A stretch of DNA of 64,000 nucleotides from Ilyomonas sp965277535 (lineage in GTDB: Bacteria > Bacteroidota > Bacteroidia > Chitinophagales > Chitinophagaceae): NCBI GenBank assembly GCA_965277535.1, contig OZ255825.1, positions 682,001 to 746,000 of the forward strand. Reading direction: 5' to 3'. A program made the position numbers and the translations under genes. The notes beneath the pieces are model-generated. The model was not told the DNA's origin. It searched no databases and was given only the letters and a program-made list of their open reading frames with translations. Shown here piece by piece: positions 43,383 to 51,062 of the stretch (positions are counted from its first letter, which is position 1; each line of letters opens with the position of its first letter).

Positions 43383-44704
43383 TATTGCTCCATTGCAAAT
43401 CGTTCAACTTTCTTTTGAATGTCATCAAGAATATTTCTACGTTTTAAAAATGTAGCATATTCTTTTTCAGTAACCATCAACTCACGGATATGATCAGCTT
43501 TTACAGAATGCTTTTGAGCTACTTTATTCAATAAGTGAAGCTCCTCCTGCTCTTTTTCAATTTTCTTTTTGTTATCTAACATAAGAGATTTACCCTTTAC
43601 TTTTTTATAGATATCTGCTACATGAAAATCAAAGCAACCGTCATAATGCCATTGAAGTTGTATGGCTGCCAACTCTTGTTTAGAAATGACCTCCAAATTA
43701 GTTAAATTTTCGATTTGAAAAACTTTTTCTAACAATTCTGCACGAGTTTTAAATAAGAAAGGGCCAAGTTTTTCTTTATTATCTCTTCCAACTTTCATTC
43801 TTGCCTCTTCATTATTTCTTAGTTCAGCAAGCATATCTCTAAATTCTAATAATGGTATCATCCACTCTTCTCCGTTGTCTATGAGGTTCTCCATGGATTT
43901 ATCTCTTTTTACAACTGTACAAACCCAACAGCCGAAACGTGAATTACCACAGCTTGAAGTAGATGTATCTATAACTAATGGACATTCACCCGAATTTTCG
44001 GAAGCGTTTCTATACATCGTGATCAACCGCTTGTTATCGCCACCCCAAAATGAAGGTACTTGCATAAGGTATTGCCAAACTTCTTCGGTTGTCAAATCAG
44101 AAATAGGTGAGTACATCCAAGAATTAGGCATTGTATGCCTTTTAAACTTTTGTCCTGAGATTTCTTCAAGATTGTATTTTTCAAGCGAAATGGCTCTATT
44201 AACTGATTCGGCTTTTCTCGAACCGAGTACAACTATGGCTTTACCATGTTTACTTACTTGTTCTAATATATAATCATTTGTAGGGTTGATTTTCATTCTT
44301 TGTGTACACCATCTAAACCAACGATTAGGAGCCGGATATCCTTTTCCAATTAAATTAATCCAAAATCTATCTTCAATTTTAGGAACTACTTTAGCAACTT
44401 GAAAAAGCTCCTTTGAGTGAGTGAAAACCTTATCTCTTCCTGCTTTTTTTATCAATTCAAGTTGTTCATCAATATACTTAACTATCGCGGGATTTTCAAC
44501 TAAGGTATCATTGCTAAGTACATGAACCTCTTTCTGTATTTTTTCTTTTGGCAATTTCCATAAAGCGTATAATATAAGTTGTAATAACGCTGTTGAATCC
44601 TTTCCACCAGAATAACCAATTACCCAAGGAGTATCGTCTGAAACAAATTGTTCCTGTATTTCTTTTGTGATTAATTTTATCTTGTCATTTAAATCCATAA
44701 CCAT
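43382..44704 (-). CDS. dndC: DNA phosphorothioation sulfurtransferase DndC
   Basis: The 440-residue PAPS-reductase-like protein has the PP-loop VIGYSGGKDSTALLQL at about residues 27-42. It also has the RWFRWCTQRMKINP segment and a cysteine group (GEC, SSCGNSRFGCWVC at about 258-282) that suits a [4Fe-4S] cluster, as in known DndC. It adenylates DNA phosphate and passes sulfur from a cysteine desulfurase. No dndA lies nearby, so a chromosomal IscS/SufS must supply sulfur. It is the first gene of the operon, starting at ATG 44704 with another ATG 6 bp downstream. Confidence 0.92.
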   Translation of the reverse strand: MVMDLNDKIKLITKEIQEQFVSDDTPWVIGYSGGKDSTALLQLILYALWKLPKEKIQKEVHVLSNDTLVENPAIVKYIDEQLELIKKAGRDKVFTHSKELFQVAKVVPKIEDRFWINLIGKGYPAPNRWFRWCTQRMKINPTNDYILEQVSKHGKAIVVLGSRKAESVNRAISLEKYNLEEISGQKFKRHTMPNSWMYSPISDLTTEEVWQYLMQVPSFWGGDNKRLITMYRNASENSGECPLVIDTSTSSCGNSRFGCWVCTVVKRDKSMENLIDNGEEWMIPLLEFRDMLAELRNNEEARMKVGRDNKEKLGPFLFKTRAELLEKVFQIENLTNLEVISKQELAAIQLQWHYDGCFDFHVADIYKKVKGKSLMLDNKKKIEKEQEELHLLNKVAQKHSVKADHIRELMVTEKEYATFLKRRNILDDIQKKVERFAMEQ

Positions 44705-44835
44705 CTTTATTGAACAAATTTATACTTCTGCGTAAATCTTTTGAATATATCTTGTAATCACTTATTAACTAATTATACCCCTTGCAAATTATCATTTAAT
44801 AATTTCAATATCCTGCTATTCTTTTTCTTTACACC

Positions 44836-45160
44836 ATGCAAAAAGAATTGTATTTTGACATCAGTTCGGAAGAGAGCGGTGGCAGCCTGTACACCATATG
44901 GGATGAGGGAGGCAACGTACGTTTCGTTACGAGCACAGCACGTACGATGATGACCGGGATGGAATAAAAATATTCGAAACAGAGTTTGCTCTTTTTGCGC
45001 AGTTCTGGCAAATGCTGGTGAAAGACCCGGCATGGTATTACCAACACCATCCTCTTCTGGCGCAAGCGTCCCGCTTGTGCCTTTCATCTTCAGGCGTCCA
45101 CTCAATATTGAAGCCAACGCTTCACAGTGAAAGCAAATACAATCTTTCACAATGGCTTTA
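44836..45160 (+). pseudogene. Frameshifted small gene remnant at the right edge of the dnd island
   Basis: ATG 44836 opens MQKELYFDISSEESGG...TARTMMTG, 43 codons ending at TAA 44965. In a shifted frame the DNA from about 44960 continues GIKIFETEFALFAQFWQMLVKDPAWYYQHHPLL, which looks like genuine protein (F-x-x-FW and WYYQHHP). It then runs into the dispersed repeat at 45056. The two parts fit one small protein of an unnamed Bacteroidota family broken by a frameshift and a repeat insertion in its 3' end. Confidence 0.6.
45056..45107 (-). repeat. Dispersed repeat, right copy flanking the dnd island (inverted relative to left copy)
   Basis: On the plus strand it reads TCTGGCGCAAGCGTCCCGCT, TGTGCC, then a tail GGCGTCCACTC. 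Its reverse complement aligns with 36368-36418. The core GCGCAAGCGTCCCGCTTGTGCC is a near-palindrome. It replaces the expected 3' end of the broken gene 44836-45160. Confidence 0.65.
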
Positions 45161-45211
45161 GTTTACAATTGCGTTGTTTATAGCTTGGTTAGATAAGAAC
45201 CGTTACGTACA

Positions 45212-45934
45212 TCACACGATTTCCTTCTCCAAGTTTTTTTTTCCTGTTGGGCACAAATCCAACAACACACATTGCCGGCAAGCCGGATGATAATACAAAC
45301 AAACTTTTTGCCCGTGCTTCATCATGAGCTGATGATTGTCGTACACATCCTGTGCTGTGAAGCTCTCTGGCAGCAAGGCTTCCAGCACGCGGTTGGCTTT
45401 GGCTTCGCCTATCTTTTCTTCTATAATACCTAACCTGACTGCTACACGAAAATGATGCGAATCAACCGGCAACGCTCTTCCGCGCAAAGTGCTAAACGAT
45501 ATAACCGCAGCACTTGTTTTTGGACCTACACCGGGCAACTGCTCCAACCATTCTCGTGCCGAAGCAACATTCCTATCGCTCAAAAAATCCAATGAAAGCT
45601 TTCCTTCTTTTTCGGTTATTGTTTGCAACACCTGTTGTAGGCGTGGTGCTTTTTGTTCGGGCCAGGTGCAGGGTTGTATGGCAGCTTCCACTTCAGCGGT
45701 GCGTGCATCGCGCACGGCTTCCCAGGTGCCAAAGGCTTGCATCAGATTGGCGTATGCTTTTGCTGAATCTCTGTTTTTGGTTCGGTGAGATAAAAGAGAA
45801 GATACAAGTTCGCTCAAAGGGTCTAAATCGTGAAAATATTTGATGCCACTGCCGTATATTTCCGACAACCGTTCATGCACTTCCAGCACCAATTCCTCTT
45901 TGCTTTTATAGTCGTCTTTGTTGTCGTTATTCAT
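45212..45934 (-). CDS. Endonuclease III-family DNA glycosylase
   Basis: The 240-residue HhH-GPD protein has LPGVGPKTSAAVISF (helix-hairpin-helix with the catalytic Lys), ALPVDSHHFRVAVRLG (catalytic Asp) and a C-terminal iron-sulfur loop C-x6-C-x2-C-x5-C (CLYYHPACRQCVLLDLC). It should remove oxidised pyrimidines or nick abasic sites. ATG 45934 (MNNDNKDD) is used because the longer frame begins with TTG. It may be a second Nth-like paralog rather than the housekeeping nth, since the core is somewhat divergent (GPKTS rather than GRKTA). Confidence 0.86.
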   Translation of the reverse strand: MNNDNKDDYKSKEELVLEVHERLSEIYGSGIKYFHDLDPLSELVSSLLSHRTKNRDSAKAYANLMQAFGTWEAVRDARTAEVEAAIQPCTWPEQKAPRLQQVLQTITEKEGKLSLDFLSDRNVASAREWLEQLPGVGPKTSAAVISFSTLRGRALPVDSHHFRVAVRLGIIEEKIGEAKANRVLEALLPESFTAQDVYDNHQLMMKHGQKVCLYYHPACRQCVLLDLCPTGKKNLEKEIV

Positions 45935-46282
45935 TGAATTTTTTTCAACCAAAACAAAGTTCCGGCAACCATTGATAAGATGATTGGTTTTGTTTGATTA
46001 CTGATAATCGCACAAAACCAAATCCTGTGCCGTGAGAGTAAAAATGACGAAGAGTAGAATAAATGAGGATTTCTTAATCTTACTGTTTTCTTCCGAAAAG
46101 GGCTGCTCTGATTTTGATTGAATGCAAATTCCTGCAAAAACAAAAAAGGGGCAAAAACAAACTTGCCTTTATGTAATTTTAATCAAACTTCTAAAAAATC
46201 CTCGCTCCTGCTTTTGCTCTTTTTTAAGGATAAGGCTGCTCGCCTGTTTTATTCTTTTGGCAGGAAACCACAGGTAAATGCA
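45935..46282. other. Intergenic region between histidine kinase and endonuclease III genes
   Basis: This 348-bp AT-rich stretch has no credible reading frame. It carries two closely spaced copies of GCAAAAACAAA (46134-46144 and 46151-46161). It also carries a related CACAAAACCAAA at 46011. No strong terminator or promoter pair was seen. Confidence 0.5.
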
Positions 46283-47365
46283 CTACCGGTTTTTGGGTAT
46301 CTCTATAAAGAAAGTTGTTCCCTGCCCTTCTTTACTTTCAAACCAAATGTGTCCGTTGTGCCATCCTACAATTGTTTTAATAACAGATAAGCCCATGCCG
46401 GTTGTTGGTTCTCCATGTATGCCTTCTCTTCTTGCTTTTGTAAACTCATCAAATATATAGGGTTGTAAGTGTGCCGGTATTCCTACACCGGTATCCTGTA
46501 CTTTTATGAAAACGGTAGTTTCACTTTCTTTCAGAATCACTTTAATCTCATCTTCATCGCGGGTAAACTTTAACGCGTTTGACAAAAGATTATTGACGAC
46601 CTGCATGAACTTAGACTCATCAATTGTTACGTAGATAGCCTCTTTATCAGATACTAATTGGATTTTCTGCTTTACAGTTTGGTAGTTGTGTTTATACTGG
46701 TCAATTACTTCAGCAATCCTCCGTATCAGGTCAGTTCGTTGTAAGATAAGCGGTACTTCGCTCGACTCTAGGAGTTCACGGTTTACAAGGTCACGAATCA
46801 TTTTAACACTTCTCGAACTATTGTCCGTTATCAAATTCAACATCCTTTCAACCAGCGCATCACCGGCGGTGTGCGTATGATCGTGCAGTGCCTTGGCGCA
46901 CATCTCAATGTTTGCCAGAGGGCTCACTAAATCATGCGACAAGATATCAAGAATTGAGTTTTTCTTGTTGGAAAATTTATACATTGTATTGCCATAATCT
47001 TTTAAAGCGCTGATATCCGTGACCGTACCTACTATTATGTCTTCCGCATTTTGCTGAGTAAGGGAAACCTTTACGTTAATCCATTTTTCAGCCTGATTGG
47101 GTAAGTGCAAGCGCAGTTCTGTTTTTTGTTTTGGATTTTCACGAATGGATGACAAGATATTCATCACGAGTTGCCTGTCTTCAAAAGGCACCGTTTCAAT
47201 AAGAAGAGAGGTATCAGCCAATACAGCTTCCCGTTTCAGGTGCCAGATATTTTCAAAAGTATTGTTTACATACAATAGCTTTTTATCTCTGATATGATAG
47301 GCAAAAATGACATCATCTGTCAAATCGGAATGTGCTTGTAGCAGGAAAGGTTCAAAAGATTCCAT
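46283..47365 (-). CDS. PAS-domain sensor histidine kinase
   Basis: The 360-residue soluble kinase has an N-terminal PAS domain (about residues 15-130: VIFAYHIRDKKLLYVNNTFENIW), a HisKA dimerisation helix with the phospho-acceptor His in ILDILSHDLVSPLANIEM (about 146), and a HATPase_c domain. The latter has the N-box NNLLSNALKF, G1 DTGVGIP, and GEPTTGMGLSVIK. No membrane segment is present, so the signal is cytoplasmic. No response regulator gene is adjacent, making it an orphan kinase. Confidence 0.9.
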   Translation of the reverse strand: MESFEPFLLQAHSDLTDDVIFAYHIRDKKLLYVNNTFENIWHLKREAVLADTSLLIETVPFEDRQLVMNILSSIRENPKQKTELRLHLPNQAEKWINVKVSLTQQNAEDIIVGTVTDISALKDYGNTMYKFSNKKNSILDILSHDLVSPLANIEMCAKALHDHTHTAGDALVERMLNLITDNSSRSVKMIRDLVNRELLESSEVPLILQRTDLIRRIAEVIDQYKHNYQTVKQKIQLVSDKEAIYVTIDESKFMQVVNNLLSNALKFTRDEDEIKVILKESETTVFIKVQDTGVGIPAHLQPYIFDEFTKARREGIHGEPTTGMGLSVIKTIVGWHNGHIWFESKEGQGTTFFIEIPKNR

Positions 47366-47627
47366 TTCGGTTAGTACTTAATCTCAGGAAATTTCAACAT
47401 AACGATCCGCACAAAGGAACATACAATATTTTGTCCAATCTTTAAAAACTTCATGTAGAATGCTGGTTCCGCAAAAAATGAAACAGTTATACTGCTGAGC
47501 GGCTATCGCAACTGCCTGTGGTTTTGGTAATTAAAAAAATCTGCCAAAAACAAAAACGCACCCGCTAATGACATGGGTAAGAGGTTTTGTTATGAATCGT
47601 TTATATTATTAAAGGAACAAACTGCTC

Positions 47628-48221
47628 TTATGCGTTCTCAATAAAATTTCTAAAAATCATTTCTCCTGCTTCTGCGCTTTTTTCAGGATGAAACTGCACA
47701 CCGTAAAAATTGTTTTTTTGTAAGGCAGCACTATAAGGCTGAACATAATTGGCTGTTGCAATGGTATGGCTGCCAAGCGACGCATAATAGCTATGCACAA
47801 AATAACAGTAGCTGTTTTCAATTACATTTTGAAACAAGGAAGATTCCAAATTGTAAATGTCGTTCCAACCAATCTGCGGCACTTTAATTTCTTCTGTTTG
47901 CGGTGCAAAACGTTTTACTTCTTCAGTAAAAATACCGAGGCATTTTGTATTGCTTTCTTCGCTGTGAGCGCATAGGAGTTGCATTCCCAAACACACGCCC
48001 AGCACTGGTTGTATAAGGTTTTGGATTACTTTATCTAAGCCTCTTTGGCGTAAATAATTCATTGCCGTACTGGCTTCGCCAACGCCCGGAAAAATAACTT
48101 TATCTGCGTTTTGTATTTGTTCAATATCATCAGTAACAACAGCAGAAGCGCCGATTCTTTCCAATGCATACAACACCGATTGCGTGTTGCCTGCATTGTA
48201 TTTTATTATTACAATCTTCAT
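47628..48221 (-). CDS. hisH: Imidazole glycerol phosphate synthase glutaminase subunit
   Basis: The 197-residue class I amidotransferase starts MKIVIIKYNAGNTQSV and has FPGVGEASTAM, the nucleophile motif GVCLGMQLL, FVHSYYA, and the catalytic GVQFHPEKS. It supplies ammonia to HisF in histidine synthesis. ATG 48221 fits the family; the longer frame adds 28 unrelated residues. No hisF or hisA is in the window, so this subunit is encoded apart from its partner, or the partner lies elsewhere. Confidence 0.92.
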   Translation of the reverse strand: MKIVIIKYNAGNTQSVLYALERIGASAVVTDDIEQIQNADKVIFPGVGEASTAMNYLRQRGLDKVIQNLIQPVLGVCLGMQLLCAHSEESNTKCLGIFTEEVKRFAPQTEEIKVPQIGWNDIYNLESSLFQNVIENSYCYFVHSYYASLGSHTIATANYVQPYSAALQKNNFYGVQFHPEKSAEAGEMIFRNFIENA

Positions 48222-48689
48222 AAAATAAATGGCGAAAGTAAAACCCGCAATGTTGCCGAAAAAATGATTTGAACCACAACCGCTGAAGCGCAGGAATGTG
48301 CACAACGATTTAAAAGAAAAGCTATAGATGAAATGTTTATGTTTTCGTTCCGCAGGAACGGCAGGTGGGTAGAAAATCGTGCAAAACCAAAGATGGCTCC
48401 GTTCGTAACAGAACGATGAGAAAGCACCCGCATGTCTGGTACACTTTGCATGGGTGGATGAAGAAATAGGCGCTCCACACGTTTTACTCAGTCATCGCAG
48501 AAGGATAATTCTATCCGCTTCCTATTCGTATCCTGCATTGCGTAACAGCACCAACAAAACCCTTTCATAAACGGGCGGTCATCTGCCCTTCGTATCTTTT
48601 CTTCTTCCTAAAATAATTAGAAAAAAAGTTACGACTGCCTGTTTCAGCGTAGCGCGCCTTTACTTTGTACATTCACGAACAAACACCAC
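48222..48689. other. Divergent intergenic region between hisH and moxR with small palindromes
   Basis: This 468-bp non-coding stretch holds the palindromes CGTTCC-GCA-GGAACG (48346-48360) and CGTTC-GTAACA-GAACG (48400-48415). They bracket a GCAAAACCAAA motif at 48381. Near moxR, TTTACTTTGTAC at about 48658-48670 resembles a -7 element one base short of the consensus. No gene is evident. Confidence 0.55.
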
Positions 48690-49688
48690 ATGCAAACGGG
48701 AGACGATATTCGCAGGCTGAATGAAGCCATTGCCGGGCAAGCCCAATTTATTGACAGCCTGCGCAATGAGTTACACAAAGTAATTGTAGGTCAGCAGTAC
48801 ATGATTGACCGCTTGCTCATTGGCTTGTTAAGCAACGGCCATGTGTTGCTGGAAGGCGTGCCGGGGCTGGCAAAAACGCTTACCATTAAATCGCTGGCTC
48901 AGGCGGTTCAGGCTCATTTCAGCCGCATACAATTTACACCCGATTTGTTGCCTGCCGATGTTATCGGAACCATGATTTACAACCAGCAACGCAACGAGTT
49001 TGTTGTGCGTAAAGGTCCGATTTTTGCCAATTTTATTCTGGCTGATGAAATCAACCGCGCCCCTGCCAAAGTGCAAAGCGCATTGCTGGAAGCGATGCAG
49101 GAAAAGCAGGTTACCATTGGCGAAAAAACCTTCCTGTTAGAAGAGCCTTTTTTAGTGCTGGCTACGCAAAATCCGCTGGAGCAGGAGGGCACTTATCCCC
49201 TGCCCGAAGCGCAGGTTGACCGCTTTATGCTGAAGGTGATTGTTGGCTATCCTGACAGAGAACAGGAGCAGCAAATCATTCGGCAGCAAGTAGGTGGCGA
49301 AGCCGCACCAACAGTAAATGCTGTCATTACTACACAACAAATTATTGAAGGCAGAAACTTAGTAAGGCAGGTATATATGGATGAAAAAATTGAAAAATAC
49401 ATTATTGATATTGTGTTTGCCACGCGTTACCCTGATGAGTTTGGCTTGGGTAAAGTGAAGAACCTTATTTCGTATGGCGGCTCGCCACGCGCCAGCATCA
49501 ACCTCGCCCTGGCCGCCAAAGCGCATGCTTATATGCAACGCAGAGGTTTTGTAATTCCTGAAGACATCAAAGCCATCTGCAAAGATGTGATGCGCCATCG
49601 CATTGGTTTAACGTATGAAGCCGAAGCTGAGAATATCAAATCGGAACAAATCATAGATGATATTATAAGAGTGGTGAAAGTGCCGTGA
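48690..49688 (+). CDS. MoxR-type AAA+ ATPase
   Basis: The 332-residue AAA_3 ATPase has Walker A LLEGVPGLAKTLTIKSLA, DLLPADVIG, Walker B FILADEINRAPAKVQSALLEAM, sensor I ATQNPLEQEGTYPLPEAQVDRF and a C-terminal lid (SPRASINLALAAKAHA). It likely acts as a chaperone for the VWA proteins encoded downstream (DUF58, BatA), a standard gene order in Bacteroidota. It is the first gene of this operon, which is interrupted by a four-helix-bundle gene. Confidence 0.92.
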   Translation: MQTGDDIRRLNEAIAGQAQFIDSLRNELHKVIVGQQYMIDRLLIGLLSNGHVLLEGVPGLAKTLTIKSLAQAVQAHFSRIQFTPDLLPADVIGTMIYNQQRNEFVVRKGPIFANFILADEINRAPAKVQSALLEAMQEKQVTIGEKTFLLEEPFLVLATQNPLEQEGTYPLPEAQVDRFMLKVIVGYPDREQEQQIIRQQVGGEAAPTVNAVITTQQIIEGRNLVRQVYMDEKIEKYIIDIVFATRYPDEFGLGKVKNLISYGGSPRASINLALAAKAHAYMQRRGFVIPEDIKAICKDVMRHRIGLTYEAEAENIKSEQIIDDIIRVVKVP

Positions 49689-49691
49689 GAG

Positions 49692-49739
49692 AAGAGATGA
49701 CGGATGAGAGATGACGGATGAGAGATGACGGATGACAGA
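49692..49739 (+). repeat. Tandem 14-bp repeat and left inverted arm before the four-helix-bundle gene
   Basis: The unit GAGAGATGACGGAT (first copy lacking two bases) repeats three times at 49694-49733. It ends in GGATGACAGA (49730-49739), the reverse complement of TCTGTCATCC at 50183-50192 after the gene. The pair brackets the four-helix-bundle gene. Confidence 0.7.
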
Positions 49740-49783
49740 GGGAAGATGTACATTTAAATTACAAACATTAATACCTGACATTT

Positions 49784-50152
49784 ATGACATCATATCAAAA
49801 ATTGGAAGTGTGGAAACAATCCATGCAGTTGTTAAAAGAAGTTTATGTTTTGACAAAAAAATATCCAAAGGAAGAACTGTTTGCTTTAACATCGCAAACC
49901 AAACGGGCTGCGGTTTCTGTACCTTCAAACATAGCAGAAGGAATGGGAAGGAACTATAAAAAAGATACGATTCAGTTTTTACACATTGCCAGAGGTTCTT
50001 TGTATGAATTGGAGACCTTATTAAACATCGCTGTAATGGTTGAAATCATCACAGAGCATGACTTTCACGTCTTTCCAAATAAAATTGATGAAGTAATAAG
50101 AATGCTGAATGGCTTAATCAGAAAATACGAACAAAGAACCGATCTAAAATAA
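49784..50152 (+). CDS. Four-helix bundle protein (23S rRNA intervening-sequence/S23 family)
   Basis: The 122-residue helical protein begins SYQKLEVWKQSMQLLKEVYVLTKKYPKEELFALTSQTKRAAVSVPSNIAEG, the unmistakable opening of the four-helix-bundle family found in 23S rRNA intervening sequences and diversity-generating-element accessory proteins. Members are basic, oligomeric and likely nucleic-acid-binding. Here it is not in an rRNA gene but between moxR and DUF58. It is bracketed by a 10-bp inverted repeat and tandem repeats, which suggests insertion into the operon. Confidence 0.88.
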   Translation: MTSYQKLEVWKQSMQLLKEVYVLTKKYPKEELFALTSQTKRAAVSVPSNIAEGMGRNYKKDTIQFLHIARGSLYELETLLNIAVMVEIITEHDFHVFPNKIDEVIRMLNGLIRKYEQRTDLK

Positions 50153-50195
50153 TTTATCTTATCTGTCAACTATCATCTAACATCTGTCATCCCCA

Positions 50196-51062
50196 ATGAA
50201 TTCATCCGATCTTATCAAAAAAGTACGCGAGCTTGAAATTATCAGCAAGCGCCTCACCAATCATTTGTTTACGGGTGAATACCATACTGCTTTTAAAGGA
50301 AGAGGTATGGCATTTAAAGAAGTGCGCGAATACACTGCCGGTGACGACATTCGTTTCATTGACTGGAACGTATCAGCCCGCATGGGACATACGTACAGCA
50401 AAGTGTTTGAAGAAGAACGCGAGCTAAGTGTGTATTTGCTGGTGGATGTAAGTGCGAGCAGTTTGTTTGGAACATTCAAGCAAACTAAAAAAGATTTAAT
50501 CACTGAAATCTGCGCTGTGCTTGCGTTTTCTGCTATTAACAACAACGATAAAGCCGGCTTGATCTTCTTTAGTGATAAAGTTGAAAAATTCATTCCTGCA
50601 AAAGGCGGTCGAGATCATGTGTTGTACATGGTGCGCGAGTTATTGCAATACCATTCACATTCCTGCACCACCGATATTGTAAAAGCTGTGCAGTTTGTGA
50701 ACAGCATTTCAAGGCGCAAAAGCATTGTTTTTATTTTAAGCGATTTTGCCGATGCAGGTTATAAAGATGCATTGCGCGTGGCCGCTAAAAAGCACGATGT
50801 AATTGGCATTCAGGCTTACGACCGGCGCGATGAGCAGTTACCCAAAGTGGGCATGCTGCAGGTTCGGGATGCAGAAACGGGCCAAATGCTTTGGTTAGAC
50901 ACAAATGATGCTTATGTAAGGTTGCAGTACAACAAACAATTTCACAAAATTATCGATGATGCAAAAACAACGTTTCGCAATGCCGGTGCGGATTTAATTC
51001 AGCTCTCTACCGGCGAAGATTACGTAAAAATATTGCAGCAATTTTTTATCCGCAGAGCGTAA
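50196..51062 (+). CDS. DUF58 domain-containing protein (VWA-like), Bat operon
   Basis: The 288-residue cytoplasmic protein has the DUF58 core GRGMAFKEVREYTAGDDIRFIDWNVSARMG followed by a VWA-like fold with LLVDVSASSLFG (a MIDAS-like D-x-S-x-S) and VFILSDFAD. It is the normal partner of MoxR ATPases. Its stop overlaps the next start (TAATG), indicating coupling. The biochemical role is unknown; operons of this type are linked to aerotolerance and envelope stress. Confidence 0.9.
   Translation: MNSSDLIKKVRELEIISKRLTNHLFTGEYHTAFKGRGMAFKEVREYTAGDDIRFIDWNVSARMGHTYSKVFEEERELSVYLLVDVSASSLFGTFKQTKKDLITEICAVLAFSAINNNDKAGLIFFSDKVEKFIPAKGGRDHVLYMVRELLQYHSHSCTTDIVKAVQFVNSISRRKSIVFILSDFADAGYKDALRVAAKKHDVIGIQAYDRRDEQLPKVGMLQVRDAETGQMLWLDTNDAYVRLQYNKQFHKIIDDAKTTFRNAGADLIQLSTGEDYVKILQQFFIRRA

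Noticed and set aside
44773..45150. Minus-strand 125-codon frame at the right edge of the island
   Set aside because: It is antisense to the broken gene and the repeat; the shared SGRL...TLAPE text with 36.4 kb comes from the repeat itself.
47628..48221. pdxT or another class I amidotransferase instead of hisH
   Set aside because: The start MKIVIIKYNAGN, GVCLGMQLL and GVQFHPEKS pattern fits HisH; pdxT has a different active-site context.
49694..49733. Possible CRISPR-like array or iteron
   Set aside because: A 14-bp unit in direct tandem without spacers, beside the four-helix-bundle gene; no cas or replication gene.
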